The notes under the pieces are model-generated. The model was not told the origin of the DNA. It saw nothing but the letters and a program-made list of their open reading frames with translations, and ran no database searches. From NCBI GenBank assembly GCA_002224055.1, contig AZLU01000118.1, positions 1 through 40,269 on the forward strand: a stretch of 40,269 nucleotides of DNA. Reading direction: 5' to 3'. Origin of the DNA: Pezizomycotina sp. ARF18. Lineage: Eukaryota > Ascomycota. Numbering within the stretch: the stretch's first letter is position 1; each line of letters opens with the position of its first letter. The translations under genes and the position numbers were made by a program. Shown one piece after another: positions 12,293 to 23,294 of the stretch.

Positions 12293-12420
12293 CAAGCTGC
12301 AAGGGTTCGTGGATTTGTGGGACGATAAATACTAGCGAGAGAAAGCTATAAGGCTGGATGCATGTACAGGATAGGCTTGGAAGGATAATAACCTCCGCGA
12401 CCCGTGGGCTTTTGATGGCG

Positions 12421-12440
12421 CGGGGAGCCTAGAATCCCCG
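12421..12440. repeat. Perfect 6-bp GC-rich hairpin, 8-nt loop
   Basis: CGGGGA pairs exactly with TCCCCG across an 8-nt loop. It is the second of three inverted repeats within about 200 bp. Confidence 0.8.
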
Positions 12441-12462
12441 AGACTGGCACCCGCAGCGCAGC

Positions 12463-12475
12463 AGCTTGCCAAGCT
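12463..12475. repeat. Perfect 6-bp inverted repeat with 1-nt centre
   Basis: AGCTTG and CAAGCT are exact reverse complements around a single C, 22 bp after the previous hairpin. The same 1-nt-centre geometry is seen at 12274-12292. Confidence 0.8.
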
Positions 12476-13349
12476 ACTTCCTCCAGTACCTTAACTGTAT
12501 TCTTGTTTGGAGATTAAAAAAGGCCGTGCTCAGGACTGCGGCATGGAGGTTTATTCAATTTCAACCAGACTGTTGGGAGTTAGAACGTTTTAAAGGTTCT
12601 TCTTTCTTGCACGCTGAGAAAGACCTCCAGTTGCTTTTAGCCGGTCAATCCTCGTGCTCCAGTAATATATCTTTGCAGTTCTGTGGAAATGAAAAAGAAC
12701 AGAATAACGATAATATAAATATACAATAACGATCAATATACCTACCGATAAAGAACAATTAGATTATTATCATTTGATATATTATCATTCCGTTATCTTT
12801 TATTAGATCGTTCAATTAATTATTATTATCGATATATTTTTATAATTAGAGTATACGTGTGTCCAACGAGGTACATGGTCCTTGTTTAATCTTAAAGTAT
12901 AACGAATAATTACGACAATAAGGAATTCGAATCAGACGACGTACGACGAACTATTGGCAGTACTCGTCATCGAGATGGGGCTTTTTATACTTGACTAGCA
13001 GGCATGAACAATCGATTATAAGTCTTGAGGTCTCGATCTGCGAGGAGGGATATTGAACATCTTATTGATCACTGCCTAGATATATATATACATATATATA
13101 TTAAGATATTATAAATTATAAATTATAAGTCTTGCGTGGTATATATATTTATAGTCAATCTCCGAGAGTAACTCGAATCAGAGATAGTCCGGATAGCTAA
13201 TATATTATTGAAGATGTTGACATGACCAACGGTAGGCCGTATTGTGTTTCACTCTATTCAGAAAGACAAAGACGAAAGCATGTATAGATATTTATCAAGA
13301 GAAAAGAAAAAAATAAATAAATAAAGCAATATGTATATGAGAGGGCGTC

Positions 13350-13371
13350 AAAAAAAAAAAAAAAAAAAAAA
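13350..13371. repeat. Poly(A) tract, about 22 A
   Basis: Uninterrupted A run in the 3' flank of the ABC transporter gene. Confidence 0.9.
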
Positions 13372-13735
13372 GGAAAAAAAGAGGTTTTGTATAGAACTGT
13401 ATTTCGTATATACTTTATAACAATTTCTCCGAACAGATGCAGGGAAGGGATAATTACTAACGAATAATAAGGTATAGAGGCGATAAAAAAGAGAGAGCAT
13501 TTTCAGAATAACCGTACATAAGAGGCATGTTGTAATTAAACAGCCTTAACACACACAAAAAAAAAAGGAGAGAGAAATAGAGAAACCGAGACCCAAAAAT
13601 TCAATTCCGGACGCGTCGTCTAGAAACAATGTGAGAGACGCGCGCCAATCAAACAGGAGGAACGAAAGTTAGTATACATTGATGCATGAGTTTGGTTTGT
13701 TTATATTTGCTCGTACTTCAAGCTTTGCTGAGGTT

Positions 13736-16700
13736 TTATTTGTTTAAATATATTTTTTCGCCATCATCTCTTTCGACGAGGATGAAGTGCATGGCGGCGT
13801 ACGCCAGGACGATGAAAGCGCCAGAGAATATCGCCAACCCGACGACGTCGTGCCAGTAGGCCAAGCTCTGGAAACCAAAGGTGCTGAGAATAGTCGCTCC
13901 GGGGACTTCGATGTCGAGTCCATACTTATGTTCGGTCAAAGACAGGTATCGTACTTCGTTAACAATCAAAGCCTCGAAACCGTAGTGGAATATAGATATC
14001 TATCACGGCATTGTCAGGACTCGTCAGCTTCCTTCGTTTCTAATTCATGGCTAGAGACAAATTTAAAATAAAGTTTGAGAGAAACTTACCGTTTGAGCCA
14101 GAGTGCCGTCTTCGGAATGCTATCGTGGTTCAGGAGAAGACCAGCAAGCAGCAAGCTGAAGAGCATGACCAAACTACCGACCAGGTTCGCCATGCCCAGA
14201 TCCTTGAATACAATGCCGATGAAAAGGCAGATGGCAGCAGCGGCTAGATTGAAGAGGACGAGGACGAGGATGAATTTGAAGAAGGAATGCCACTCGTTGT
14301 TCAAGCCTACCATCGGGTAGATAATGCTTCCCATAATAATCGGCGGCAAAATTCTCAGCGGAAGGATATCGAACACAACTTTGGCGGCAAAGTAAGTAAT
14401 CGGCGAATAATAGCCGTTCGCCCGCTCCCGCATGAAGAGGAGACGTTCTTGCGAGAAGACGGTAAGGGTCGTGAGAGTGCTGAAGCCGAATAGTGCCAAG
14501 ACGAAGAAGAACAGACCCATTCTATTCTGGAAACCGGAAATGTCATCGGTGATGCCGTAGAACAAGAATCCACAAAGAACTACGGGTTTAAAATTAGTAA
14601 GTTCTCCAAAGTAGAATAGTTAAAGACGTCACGATTGGGGAGGGAAACTTACCAGCAAGAAGAATAGCGATTGCGTAGTGAGTCAACATGAGCATCGGGT
14701 TCCTATACAGATTCTTCCATGTCCGCGAACTAAGAATAGAGAACTGGCTCCACCACCGATCCTTTCGAAACCCTTGATTGCCTCATTGCCAATGACCTGG
14801 TTTACATCTCCATTTTCTCCCGTGTGACCATTAGCGTGAGTAACAGCTTGCTGGATTTCATCTCGGATAAGCTTCGACTCGTCGGAGTTGACATAGGAAG
14901 ATATCAAAAGGTCAAGATCAGTCTTGGAGGTTGCAGAAGGTAGCGGTGGATCGGCGTCCTCAATGTATTCGTTCGCGCGATCTTGGGAAATTGAATTAGT
15001 CCTGCGGCCATGATCTTCCTCTACGTCTAAAAGCGGAACCTCCTCACCGGCACTAGATTGTTGATGAGAAGAATTCTTCCTTGTGAATAAAGCCCTTTCC
15101 TGCCTATCTCGGACGGAATCACCCCTCTTGCGACCCTGTCTTCTTACTGGTACCTGCGAAGACTCGGTAGTCGTTTCGACTTCGTTATCATCGGTATACT
15201 CCACGGGAACAGAACGTTGCTGGCTGGCGTGCATGGTGAGGTCGACGAGATAATCGGCGATGTTGAAACCTGGCGGACAAGCGTACCCAAGGTCTGAAAA
15301 GTATTTCTGGCAGCGATCACATGCCCAGAGTATACCATCTTACCTTTGGCGAGCAAGACAAGGCGATCGAAGAGTGCGACAATGTTGGAGCGAGGCTGAT
15401 GGATCGTGAATACAATAGTTCGGTTGTAGTTTTGCGCCAGGTTGACCAAACACTCAATGACATTGTAGGCGTTGAAGGAGTCGAGTCCGCTGGTAGGCTC
15501 ATCGAGGAACAGGATGGCTGGACTAGTCACAAGTTCGCAGGCAATACCGACGCGACGCTTCTCACCTCCCGAAATTCCTCTTTGACTGTCTTCAGAGCCA
15601 ATGAGCTGATCCTTGATGGGAAAAATTCCCAACTGTTGCATAACCTCGAGAACGCGGCGGTTTTTAGCCTCAAACTTCATTTCTCTGGAAGTCGAAGCAG
15701 AGCGCTGTTAAGAATCGTTTCATAGACCGTAAGAGTCGGCATCATGGTGTCCTCCTGGTCAACAAAGCCGATAACTTCGCGGAACTCCTCGTCGGTGGCA
15801 GTATTACCGTTGATGAAAACCTTGCCACTGACGATACCTCTCTTATTCTTTCGAGCCAGAATATCCAAAAACGTAGTCTTTCCAGCTCCAGATGCTCCCA
15901 TGATGGCCATGATCTGTCCAGGATTGACGGCTCCGTGAACTCCCGATAGGATCGTACGGCCGTTCACCGAGTAAGAAATGTTCTCAAAGTGAAGCGATGC
16001 AGGCTTGTGTTCTGTGATGAGCTTGTTATCGTCATCGTCCGGAAGATGTATGGGACCGAGGCCAGCTTTCTGCACATTCCTCCTGGAGATGTATACAAGA
16101 AGGAGCACGATAGCAAGTAACACCAAGAGGGAGCCCGCAATAGCTCCGGCGATGAGAGGCGAATTTATCTTCTTCGTTGGCGATTTATACCCTGGTACTT
16201 GCGTCGGGTGCAAGCATTCACCAGAGTTGCACTCCAGAGTAATACTCGAGTCGCCAAAGATATTTTTGATCAACTCGTTCATGTTCGGTTCCGAAAACGC
16301 GCAGCCATCCTTAATTCCGCCGGCGCCCCTTGACTCGCACGAGAACGATGCTGGGCCTTTAATTTCCTCCTTCAAGAATTCAGACAGATCGATGGAACCT
16401 CCTTCTCCACAAAGCATACGGTCCTTGATACACTCGCAGTCGATTGTTTTGCAGTCGTAGCGTGTAAGATTGGCGGTCTCGGTTGTTTCGAGCTTCCACT
16501 CGCATTCCTTCAGGCCGCAGTAGAACGATTCTCGTTGATCAACCAGACTGTTTGGAAGATTGCCGGCTTAGCATGAATGCGTTGATCGTAGGAGGAAACA
16601 CGAAATCGACGAACTTACATTGAAACCCGCAAGACTGGGTATCGCCCTTGCATGAAAACGTAACCTGGGGATTTGGCCCTTCAACTGGTCCAAGATTTTC

Positions 16701-17627
16701 CTGTCTAGACATATATTTAGTATATAATATTGAAAAGTCTGATGGGAGGAAAATGGCATTCGGGAACTTACTTGTGACTCGACACATCTGGTAGTTCTCC
16801 TTGACTGTAATACCACCTTTATAGCAGACACCTTCAATGTCCTCCGGCATCATCGGAGCGCAGGCCGAGTTTTGCGTACAAACTATCCAACACCATTAGT
16901 ATGACACTCCACTTCTATCGTCGAACAACCCAAAAAGCAAAGGTATGGAGAAAAAAACACACCGTTGCAGTTGATACCGGTCCAGCCGTCCTTGCATTCG
17001 CATTGTTTCCCTTCACGGACGAACCGATTCTTCCCGTCGCTGAGAGCGCCGCACACTAAAATAACAGTAATACACTAGCGTCAGTCGCCTGCCATACTCC
17101 GTATTTCCTCCCTTTGAAAACTCGTAGAAAGTCGTCGAAGAAGCGGCTCCAATGAAAAAACGCACCGGGTTCCATGCAGTCCTGCCCACCGAAGCCTGGA
17201 GGGCATTCGCACTGTCCATCATACGGTCTACACTCTGCGAACTGTTGACACTTGAAGGCCGGTAATAAACAGTTGAAGCTACAAGTTTACGACAAGTCGT
17301 TAGCATCCGGAAGAAAATCGCTGTTTGTAAATCCGTATGAGGTTGAGGGCGATTTTACAGCCATGCTGCGATGCGATGTGAGGTAATGTAATGCGAAATA
17401 CACATTTATGAAATGAACAAAATATCATCAAATAACAAAACAAAAAAAAAAAAAAAAAAAAACTAACAAAATCGTGTGAATAGGGGCAAATCGTGTACTA
17501 TACCAAGGCGGACAGTCCTTCGGTTGGTCTGCTAGGATGCTCATGTAGTTTGGGTTCTGGGTACTGTAGTTGTATGCAGACACTCCCTGGGGATAACCCA
17601 GAGGGCTCCTAGAAGTAGCGTCCGCAT
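13736..17627 (-). CDS. ADP1: ADP1-like ABC transporter (ABCG family) with EGF-like ectodomain
   Basis: ABCG/White-type half-transporter with a secreted Cys-rich N-terminal domain, as in yeast Adp1; substrate unknown. I place the start at 17627 because it opens a signal peptide ([13 protein letters not shown]...VSA); one frame change then joins it to [12 protein letters not shown] and DCPP. The next exons carry EGF-like cysteines ([33 protein letters not shown]) and a Cys-rich ectodomain. A membrane helix follows ([20 protein letters not shown]). The ATPase shows Walker [10 protein letters not shown], signature [14 protein letters not shown] and Walker [14 protein letters not shown]. An acidic linker (about 14800-15230) precedes [19 protein letters not shown] and the six-helix domain with [19 protein letters not shown]. 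Stop is at 13736-13738. About seven GT-AG introns occur; the first contains an A tract (17442-17462). Frame changes near 17590, 16545, 15687, 15327 and 14760 interrupt it. Confidence 0.94.
17442..17462. repeat. Poly(A) tract inside intron 1 of the ABC gene
   Basis: About 21 A on the + strand, hence a T run in the sense orientation of the transporter's first intron. Confidence 0.85.
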
Positions 17628-17857
17628 GTTTGCGGTTGATGAAATAAAGCGCCGGGGTTATTATTGCAATCGTGACTTCGTATCTTTTCACTCGTAAGTA
17701 TTATTATGACGGTCCGGGAACCGTTTCAAACGGGGTACGCAGGAACAACAAAGAAATAGGCGACAACAAGTTAAGAGACGGCGGATGATGTTCGAAGTAT
17801 CGAAAAGAAAGCCCCCCGAAAATCACGAAAACGATGGCTGATGGATGAGATGATGAA

Positions 17858-17877
17858 GATGATGATGATGATGATGG
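17858..17877. repeat. (GAT)n microsatellite
   Basis: About six GAT units in the divergent promoter. Confidence 0.85.
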
Positions 17878-18366
17878 GGCGATGATGTCTTCGATAATTT
17901 CGATGGCGGGGAGAGGGGTGGTTTGTGTGCTAGGCTTTCAGTATTATTATTACTATCTTTCCCACCCCTTGTGTGTGTTTTTGTTGAACCAAGAAAGAAG
18001 GCGGAACAATCTCCGGGCCGCGCGCCGCCAAAAACATGAACGAAAAGTAAATAACAATGAACAGACGAAATTAATGGACCCAGCAAAGCCTCGTAAAACG
18101 TTACCAAAGCGAAATGAAACTCTACTATGTCTACTTGAGCCTCTGCCAGAAAGCAAAAAGGAAATTAAAAACTAATAAACAGTTAAGGGAAAAGAAGCTA
18201 AAGATAAGAAAGAGAAAAGAGAAAAGATGAAAAAGCTCGACAACTATTTCGATAGGGAAGGGGTTTTGGTAGCAGAACCGAGGAATGGATGAAAATATAA
18301 ATAATAACGGTGTGAGCACTGAGGGATAAAAAAAAGAACAGGAGGATCTTGTGACGGAGGAGCAGA

Positions 18367-18367
18367 A

Positions 18368-18398
<31 letters not shown>

Positions 18399-18399
18399 G
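18367..18399. repeat. (ATT)n microsatellite, about 11 units
   Basis: Perfect ATT repeat. It is the source of a spurious poly-Asn open frame on the minus strand. Confidence 0.9.
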
Positions 18400-19047
18400 T
18401 TTAAAAAAAGAGAGAGAGAGGCTTGCGACGATAGTGCGAAAAGGCCCAAGAAACTTTTCGTCATCAATCTGAAATCCGCCTCAGAAAAAAAGGAAAAGCA
18501 AACTCTCCTTCGTCTTCTTTTCTATTTTTCAGCTTCTCGATTTTCTATTCGTCTGATGGCCACGCGCGACGACCTCCTCACCGTTTTCGATCCTTTCAAT
18601 CTTCAGGAACCGTGTCCCGTGTCATGTGCGCTGTTTATCCGTCTTTCATGTGGCTGGTGACTATGTGGCTAGTGATACAAAAAAGTATGCACCGCACAAT
18701 ACTCCAGCCTGCTTGAGTTCACTAAAGCTCTCCTCCACGTCCACCACTACTTCATCTCTCTGGCACCTTTTTGTGAATCCCGTAGTAGAGAGCTCTCTAC
18801 CTCATCTTCCTCCTACGCTTCCATATTCTTTGCACTTCACAACTAAGGTTAAGTTGTGTTTGCATGTTGTTGTTCTTAGGTTACCTTTTAACAAAGCCAA
18901 TCCTGGGTAAGCTTGAATTATAGGACCGGCGTTCTAGCAAAAGATTCCCTATAATCACGATACAGACCTATTGGGTAGGGGAAATTTGATTCAAAGACAG
19001 GTTGTCTTTAAGGCTTTGATCCATACGTGGTTACAGAATCCTCAACC

Positions 19048-20561
19048 ATGGTTGACCATCTCAAGCCGTTCGTCGTCGAGCAGGTGAGTATATACAAAGC
19101 CGATGATGTCATCTTCTAGGTCTACGGTTTTATGAATGACATGAAACGGCTAACAAAGACGGAATATCACAGTGGATGGACAAATATCAGCCTGATGCAG
19201 CGTAAGCATGTTACAATAATTACATTTCGACTTTTTAGTTATCAAATTGTCGAAACTAAAGCTATCTCCAATTAAATCCTATAGCTACGACATTGCAGAA
19301 ACATGCTGTGATTCCGTATCCGCCGCAGACCTCGTAGCTCTGGATTCTTCACGCCCGTCTGTAGAAAGTATCCTCTCAGGACACTTATCCACCAAACGCC
19401 TAGACTACGGCGTCATCCGCGGTTCCATAGAGCTGCGGCGTAACGTAATAGAGCTGTACAAGCTCGTGCCGCGAAAGCGGGAGTTAGCAGCAATAACACT
19501 GGCAATCTCGACGAGAAAAGCTGTGTTGTTACTCCCGGCGCAATAGCTGCAAATTTCTTGGTTCTTTATACCCTAGTCGAAAGAGGTGACCACGTAGTAT
19601 GCGTGTACCCTTCTTACCAGCAGCTGTACTCCGTCCGGAGTCTCTGGGAGCAGAAGTATCGCTCTGGAAGCACATAGAGAATAAGAATTGGATTTGGACA
19701 TTGAAGAGCTCAAGGAGATCATTGATAGCCATACGAAGACGAAGCTCATAATCATAAAGTACGCTTCACGCTTCGAGGAATATTTTAATTTGGTCCACTT
19801 GTTTAACTTTATAACTAGCAATCCGAATAACCCACGGGATCAACGATCCCAAAAGCAACGCTCGAGCCATCGTTGCCGTCGCAAGAGAACACGACATCCC
19901 AATTCTCTGCGACGAGGTCTACAGCCGCTCTTCCATTCGACCAACGAAACGCCGCCGTCGATGCTGCACTTGTACAAGAAGGCCATCGTGACCGGGTCGC
20001 TATCCAAGGCGTTTTCCCTAGCAGGCGCTAGGATCGGCTGGATCGTATCCACGACCAAGAGATCCTCGAGGCCTGCGCCGCCGCGCGGGACTACAACACC
20101 ATATCCGTCTCCGCTTTGAGCGACAACCTGGCGACGTACGCCCTGAGCTCCGACGTGAGGGACAACCTCCTCAAAAGGAATACGGAGTTATGCCGTATGA
20201 ACAGGGGGACGCTATCCGATTTTTAAGAGCCAGAAATGTTGCACCTGGATAGAGCCGACGGCGGGGACGACGGCTCTGGCACGTTTCACGGACCCGAAGA
20301 CGGGTAAGCTGCTCGATGATAAGCTGCTGTGCGAGAAGCTAATGGAGAAGTATAAGCTGTTTTTTGTTCCCGCGGGCATGCTTCGGCGTTGAGGAAGGTG
20401 ACTTAAGGGGTTACTTGCGCATTGGTTATGCGTGCGATACAAAGGTCCTACAGGAAGGCCTCGAGAAACTTTCCAAGTTCCTCGCCGAGGAGGATCTTCA
20501 AAGCTTCGTGCACAGGGATAGTGTCGTCCCAGAAGCCGTCGAGCAGAGCGATGACAGGTGA
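19048..20561 (+). CDS. PLP-dependent class I/II aminotransferase (capreomycidine-synthase-like annotation)
   Basis: Fold-type I PLP enzyme, probably an amino-acid aminotransferase. Fungal relatives are often labelled capreomycidine-synthase-like, but the substrate is unknown. The start at 19048 (context caaccATGg) gives MVDHLKPFVVEQ. Two exact GT-AG introns (19084-19172, 19202-19284) join it to WMDKYQPDA and AYDIAETCCDSVSAADLVAL. Then follow DYGVIRGS, TPGAIAANFLVLYTLVERGD, HVVCVYPSYQQLYS, an intron of about 60 nt ending near 19819, the NNP motif, IPILCDEVY (cofactor Asp/Tyr) and the PLP-lysine segment GSLSKAFSLAGARIGW near 19995-20042. The C-terminal domain ends with GYLRIGYACDTKVLQEGLEKL. 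Frame changes near 19470, 19640, 19680, 19832, 19890, 20070, 20225 and 20380 break the frame; the one at 19832 sits in a C run inside the conserved N-P-T-G. The gene converges on the next one with 118 bp between them. Confidence 0.88.
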
Positions 20562-20679
20562 TTTTTAGGAATCTGAAATATAAAATAAAGCAAGCTATGT
20601 GGTATCATTGTTTTATACAGAAAAGAAAAAGTAACGTGACAAATGAAAAGCAAAGCAGGTATCCATATGGCTATATATG

Positions 20680-21774
20680 TCAGTTCTCTTGCATGGGCGG
20701 CGCTTTCTCGGCGAAATTTATTACTCTCCGTAGGGAATCCATCCTAGCGCAAAGAACAGAACGTTAGCAAAGCTCAACTAAAATATCGCCACCGTGAAGA
20801 CGAATTAACAAACATACCTTTCGTTAAATATCATAGCCAGCTCATCCAAGCTCTCCATCTTCTTGACTTTCTCAAGCTGGCCCATCCCCTCAATCGTAAG
20901 CATGAGCCCCGCTCGCCCGTCCCCCTCGGCGCCGCATTCCCTCCAGTAGGAGCAGCATTGCCCCCTCCTCCACCTCCGCCTCCACCGCCACCGCCAGCGT
21001 TACCCGGATTCGTCTGCGCGCTCGCACCGGACGCAGCCGACGGACTCCTCTCTGGCAAACCCCCACCACCACCTCCCGGCCCACCCCCATCCTCCGCCAT
21101 CCACGTCGGCGCGTTCGTAACGTTAACGCCAACAACCTGCCAATCCCTACTCAAGCTCCTCGCGTTAACGATGCTCTCCCCGTCCGCCGCAACGTCGACG
21201 ACTATGATCCTCTCCCGCAGCTTCTTCTTCTTCTGGCTGCCGTCGGGATTCGTTGTTACCACGCCATTCTCACCGCCGTCGGCAAGGTGTTGTTGCTGCT
21301 GGTAATGTTCGCCGGACCCGCTGATCGAGTTGGAGTTGGAGTCCGCACCGCCGGCGGCTGCAGCAGCGTCGGCCGCTTCTTCCGCCGCGAGCGTTTCGGC
21401 GTGGGCGGCTACCGGATCGAAGTCGTCGTCGGAGAATATGTAGTGCACCTTCGGGTGAAAATGCGCGGCCGTGTTCGCGTCCTCTATCAGCGTGAAGAAA
21501 GGTAAAAAAGGCGCAGACGAAGTAGACCCAGAAGGAGGTGGTGGTGGAGGTTGCTGCTGGTGCGTGGGCACGGCGTGAGCTGCGGCGTCGTATCCAGCGG
21601 CGGCATACCGTCTAAGTTAAGATTGTCGGGGCTCGTAGGTAGTGAATACGGCGGTTGCTGCTGCTGCTGTAGTAGTAGTAGTTGTTGTTGCTGGAATATC
21701 TGCTGTTGGTGCTGTGGCATCGGTGTCGACTGCGTCGTCCGCGATTCCGGAGACGATGGAGCTTGGGATGCCAT
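20680..21774 (-). CDS. Conserved-looking fungal protein of unknown function, Q/P/G-rich
   Basis: I do not recognise a named family. The start at 21774 gives MASQAPSSPESRTTQS, then a Gln-rich stretch coded by CAG/CAA runs and a Pro-rich run. A well-formed block follows, FFTLIEDANTAAHFHPKVHY with IFSDDD. After an Ala/Ser-rich acidic linker comes RIIVVDVAADGESIVNARSL and DWQVVGVNVTNAPTW. A poly-Gly spacer precedes GLMLTIEGMG, KKMESLDELAMIFNER, one GT-AG intron (20744-20817) and MDSLRRVINFAEKAPPMQEN with stop at 20680-20682. Two frame changes are needed (near 21545 and 20900). The pattern of ordered blocks split by low-complexity spacers, plus a precise intron that keeps the frame, argues for a real gene. 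It could be a regulatory or scaffold protein; nothing in the sequence decides. Confidence 0.75.
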
Positions 21775-22260
21775 TATGGTATGATACCTTTTTTTTAAAA
21801 AAAAATTTCTGAGGCAAGAAAAGGCGTAGTAAGCTCCTACGTAAGACTGAAAAGGAGGCGTATACGTCAACAATTGCTACTATCCTTCTTCCGTCCTACG
21901 TGGGAAAGCCTTATGAAGAAATTATAAGGCTGCGGTTGTGATAGGACGAGTAGATAACGACAAGTGGAATGTCGGTAGATTTTAATTTTCTGGGGAAGTT
22001 TTAAATTTTCTTTTTTCTCGTAGTCGCTCTTTTAGTAGCTGTCTACATCTTAGGATCCACGCCAAGAATAGCGGGCCAAAACTTTAAGCTTCGACAACTG
22101 CTGTAAGAGATAACAAAACCTCCTACCACTTCTTTCTACTCCTACACCACTGTCTATCACGAACAAAAACTGCCGACCTCAGGACGTACGAAACGGGTGG
22201 ATAAGTGAGTTATAATCGATAACTAAATTAAAAATACCAATTGCTATTCGCAATTATCAA
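21775..22260. other. Divergent promoter, unknown gene and sulfurtransferase
   Basis: A 486-bp AT-rich spacer between two start codons that point apart. It includes a T/A run next to the left start. No specific operator could be assigned. Confidence 0.5.
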
Positions 22261-23294
22261 ATGTCACTACTACTCCGCCAGCGCCAGTTCCTGCTTACGT
22301 GCAGGTCGCCGCTCCGTCCGATGTCAGCGTCAACCGCCGCCTTCAAGCCGCTACCCGCGGTCCTGCCCCCGTCCGAAATAAATTCCCTCCTATCCTCCAA
22401 CAAACAAAAAACCGACACTTCTCTTCCGCGAGTAATCGCACTAGACGCCTCGTGGTTCCTCCCGAACGATCCGCAAAAGCGTACGGGATGACGTCTTTCT
22501 CCTCCCTCCGGCTAACGCCCGACGCCCGCTTTTTCGACCTGGACGAAGTGGCGTCGCACACGTCGCCGTACCCGCACATGATACCGACTTCGAAAACGTT
22601 CGCGAGGCGATGCGCGAGTTGCACATACGGCGGGATGACGCCGTGGTGCTGTACGAGTCGTCGGACCAAGGAATATACAGCGCACCCAGGCGGCGTGGAC
22701 GTTTAAAGTTTTCGGGCACGGTCCCGTCACTGTACTAGACAACTTCAATACTTGGATCAAGCAAGGACTAAGCGTCGCGAAACCTAGCGGCCAAAATGGA
22801 GAATATAGCAGGGAGATAAAGGCGTCGGACGAGTATCCCCAGGTCGAGCCGGATCTCGGACTGGTAGCTTCGTTCGAAGAGGTATACGAGATAGCAAAGC
22901 AACATAGGGACGGCGCCAGCACGGATAAAAGGGTGCAGATACTAGATGCAAGGTCGCGAGGCAGGTTTACGGGCGAAGACCCGGAACCGAGACCTGGGTG
23001 TCGTCGGGTCACATCCCCGGTTCGCTTTCGGTGCCGTTTGGAACTTTGCTAGATCCGGAGACCAAGGGTTTCTTGCCGCGGAAGAAACTTAGGAAGGTGC
23101 TGGAGGATGCCGGAGTAGATCCGAACCCTAAAGTCCAGAAGATATCAATGTGCGGGACCGGGGTCACTGCCGTCATTATCGATACGGCATTGCAAATAGC
23201 TGGTTTCGAGGAGACGCCGGAGTCAAGAAGGAGAGTATACGATGGAAGCTGGACCGAATGGCTCAGAGGGTTAAAGAAGGGGAAGGCATGGTAG
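22261..23294 (+). CDS. Two-domain rhodanese sulfurtransferase (thiosulfate/3-mercaptopyruvate type)
   Basis: Transfers sulfane sulfur to acceptors such as cyanide or thiol carriers; yeast Tum1 and animal TST/MPST are relatives. The N-terminus MSLLLRQRQFLLTCRSPLRP is basic and amphipathic, like a mitochondrial presequence, and a second in-frame ATG at 22321 could give a cytosolic form. Domain 1 shows RVIALDASWFLPND, ARFFDLDEVASHTSPYPHM, AVVLYESSDQGIYSAPR, AWTFKVFGHGPVTVLDN. Domain 2 shows VQILDARSRGRFTGEDPEPR, SSGHIPGSLSVPFGTLLD and the active-site loop with catalytic Cys in CGTGVTA near 23152-23172, then YDGSWTEW. No intron was seen. Frame changes near 22485, 22600, 22690 and 23000 divide it. 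The gene converges on kinesin-5. Confidence 0.92.

Larger units (their letters stand above)
11126..13735. other. Intergenic region between RIC8 and the ABC transporter
   Basis: A 2.6 kb spacer with no gene I can support. The first part is the presumed RIC8 promoter. A more GC-rich block at about 12230-12480 contains three perfect inverted repeats (listed separately). From 12730 to 13350 the DNA is extremely AT-rich, with repeated TATA and ATTATAA-type words, and the right end should be the 3' UTR of the ABC transporter. Open frames at 11865, 12102 and 12466 look like chance. Confidence 0.5.
17628..19047. other. Divergent intergenic region, ABC transporter and aminotransferase
   Basis: About 1.4 kb that must contain both promoters. 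Two trinucleotide microsatellites are present (GAT near 17858-17877, ATT at 18367-18399) plus several CT-rich and GA-rich stretches. Many short open frames are present on both strands, but none has recognisable protein character. Confidence 0.5.

Noticed and set aside
12361-12480. Possible tRNA or other classical ncRNA in the GC-rich block
   Set aside because: No T-loop GGTTCRA, acceptor stem pairing or known snRNA/SRP/RNase P motif could be found on either strand; kept only as an inverted-repeat cluster.
12730-13350. Mitochondrial-like or RIP-mutated AT-rich insertion
   Set aside because: The DNA is very AT-rich, but no mitochondrial gene fragment or repeat copy is recognisable, so composition alone does not support the claim.
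13787-14320. Overlapping + strand frames of 66-94 codons
   Set aside because: They are antisense shadows of the ABC transporter membrane domain, which reads clearly on the minus strand.
20958-21305. Proline-rich 115-codon frame on the + strand
   Set aside because: It is the antisense of the poly-Gly part of the unknown minus-strand gene; the minus strand carries the intron and the ordered blocks.
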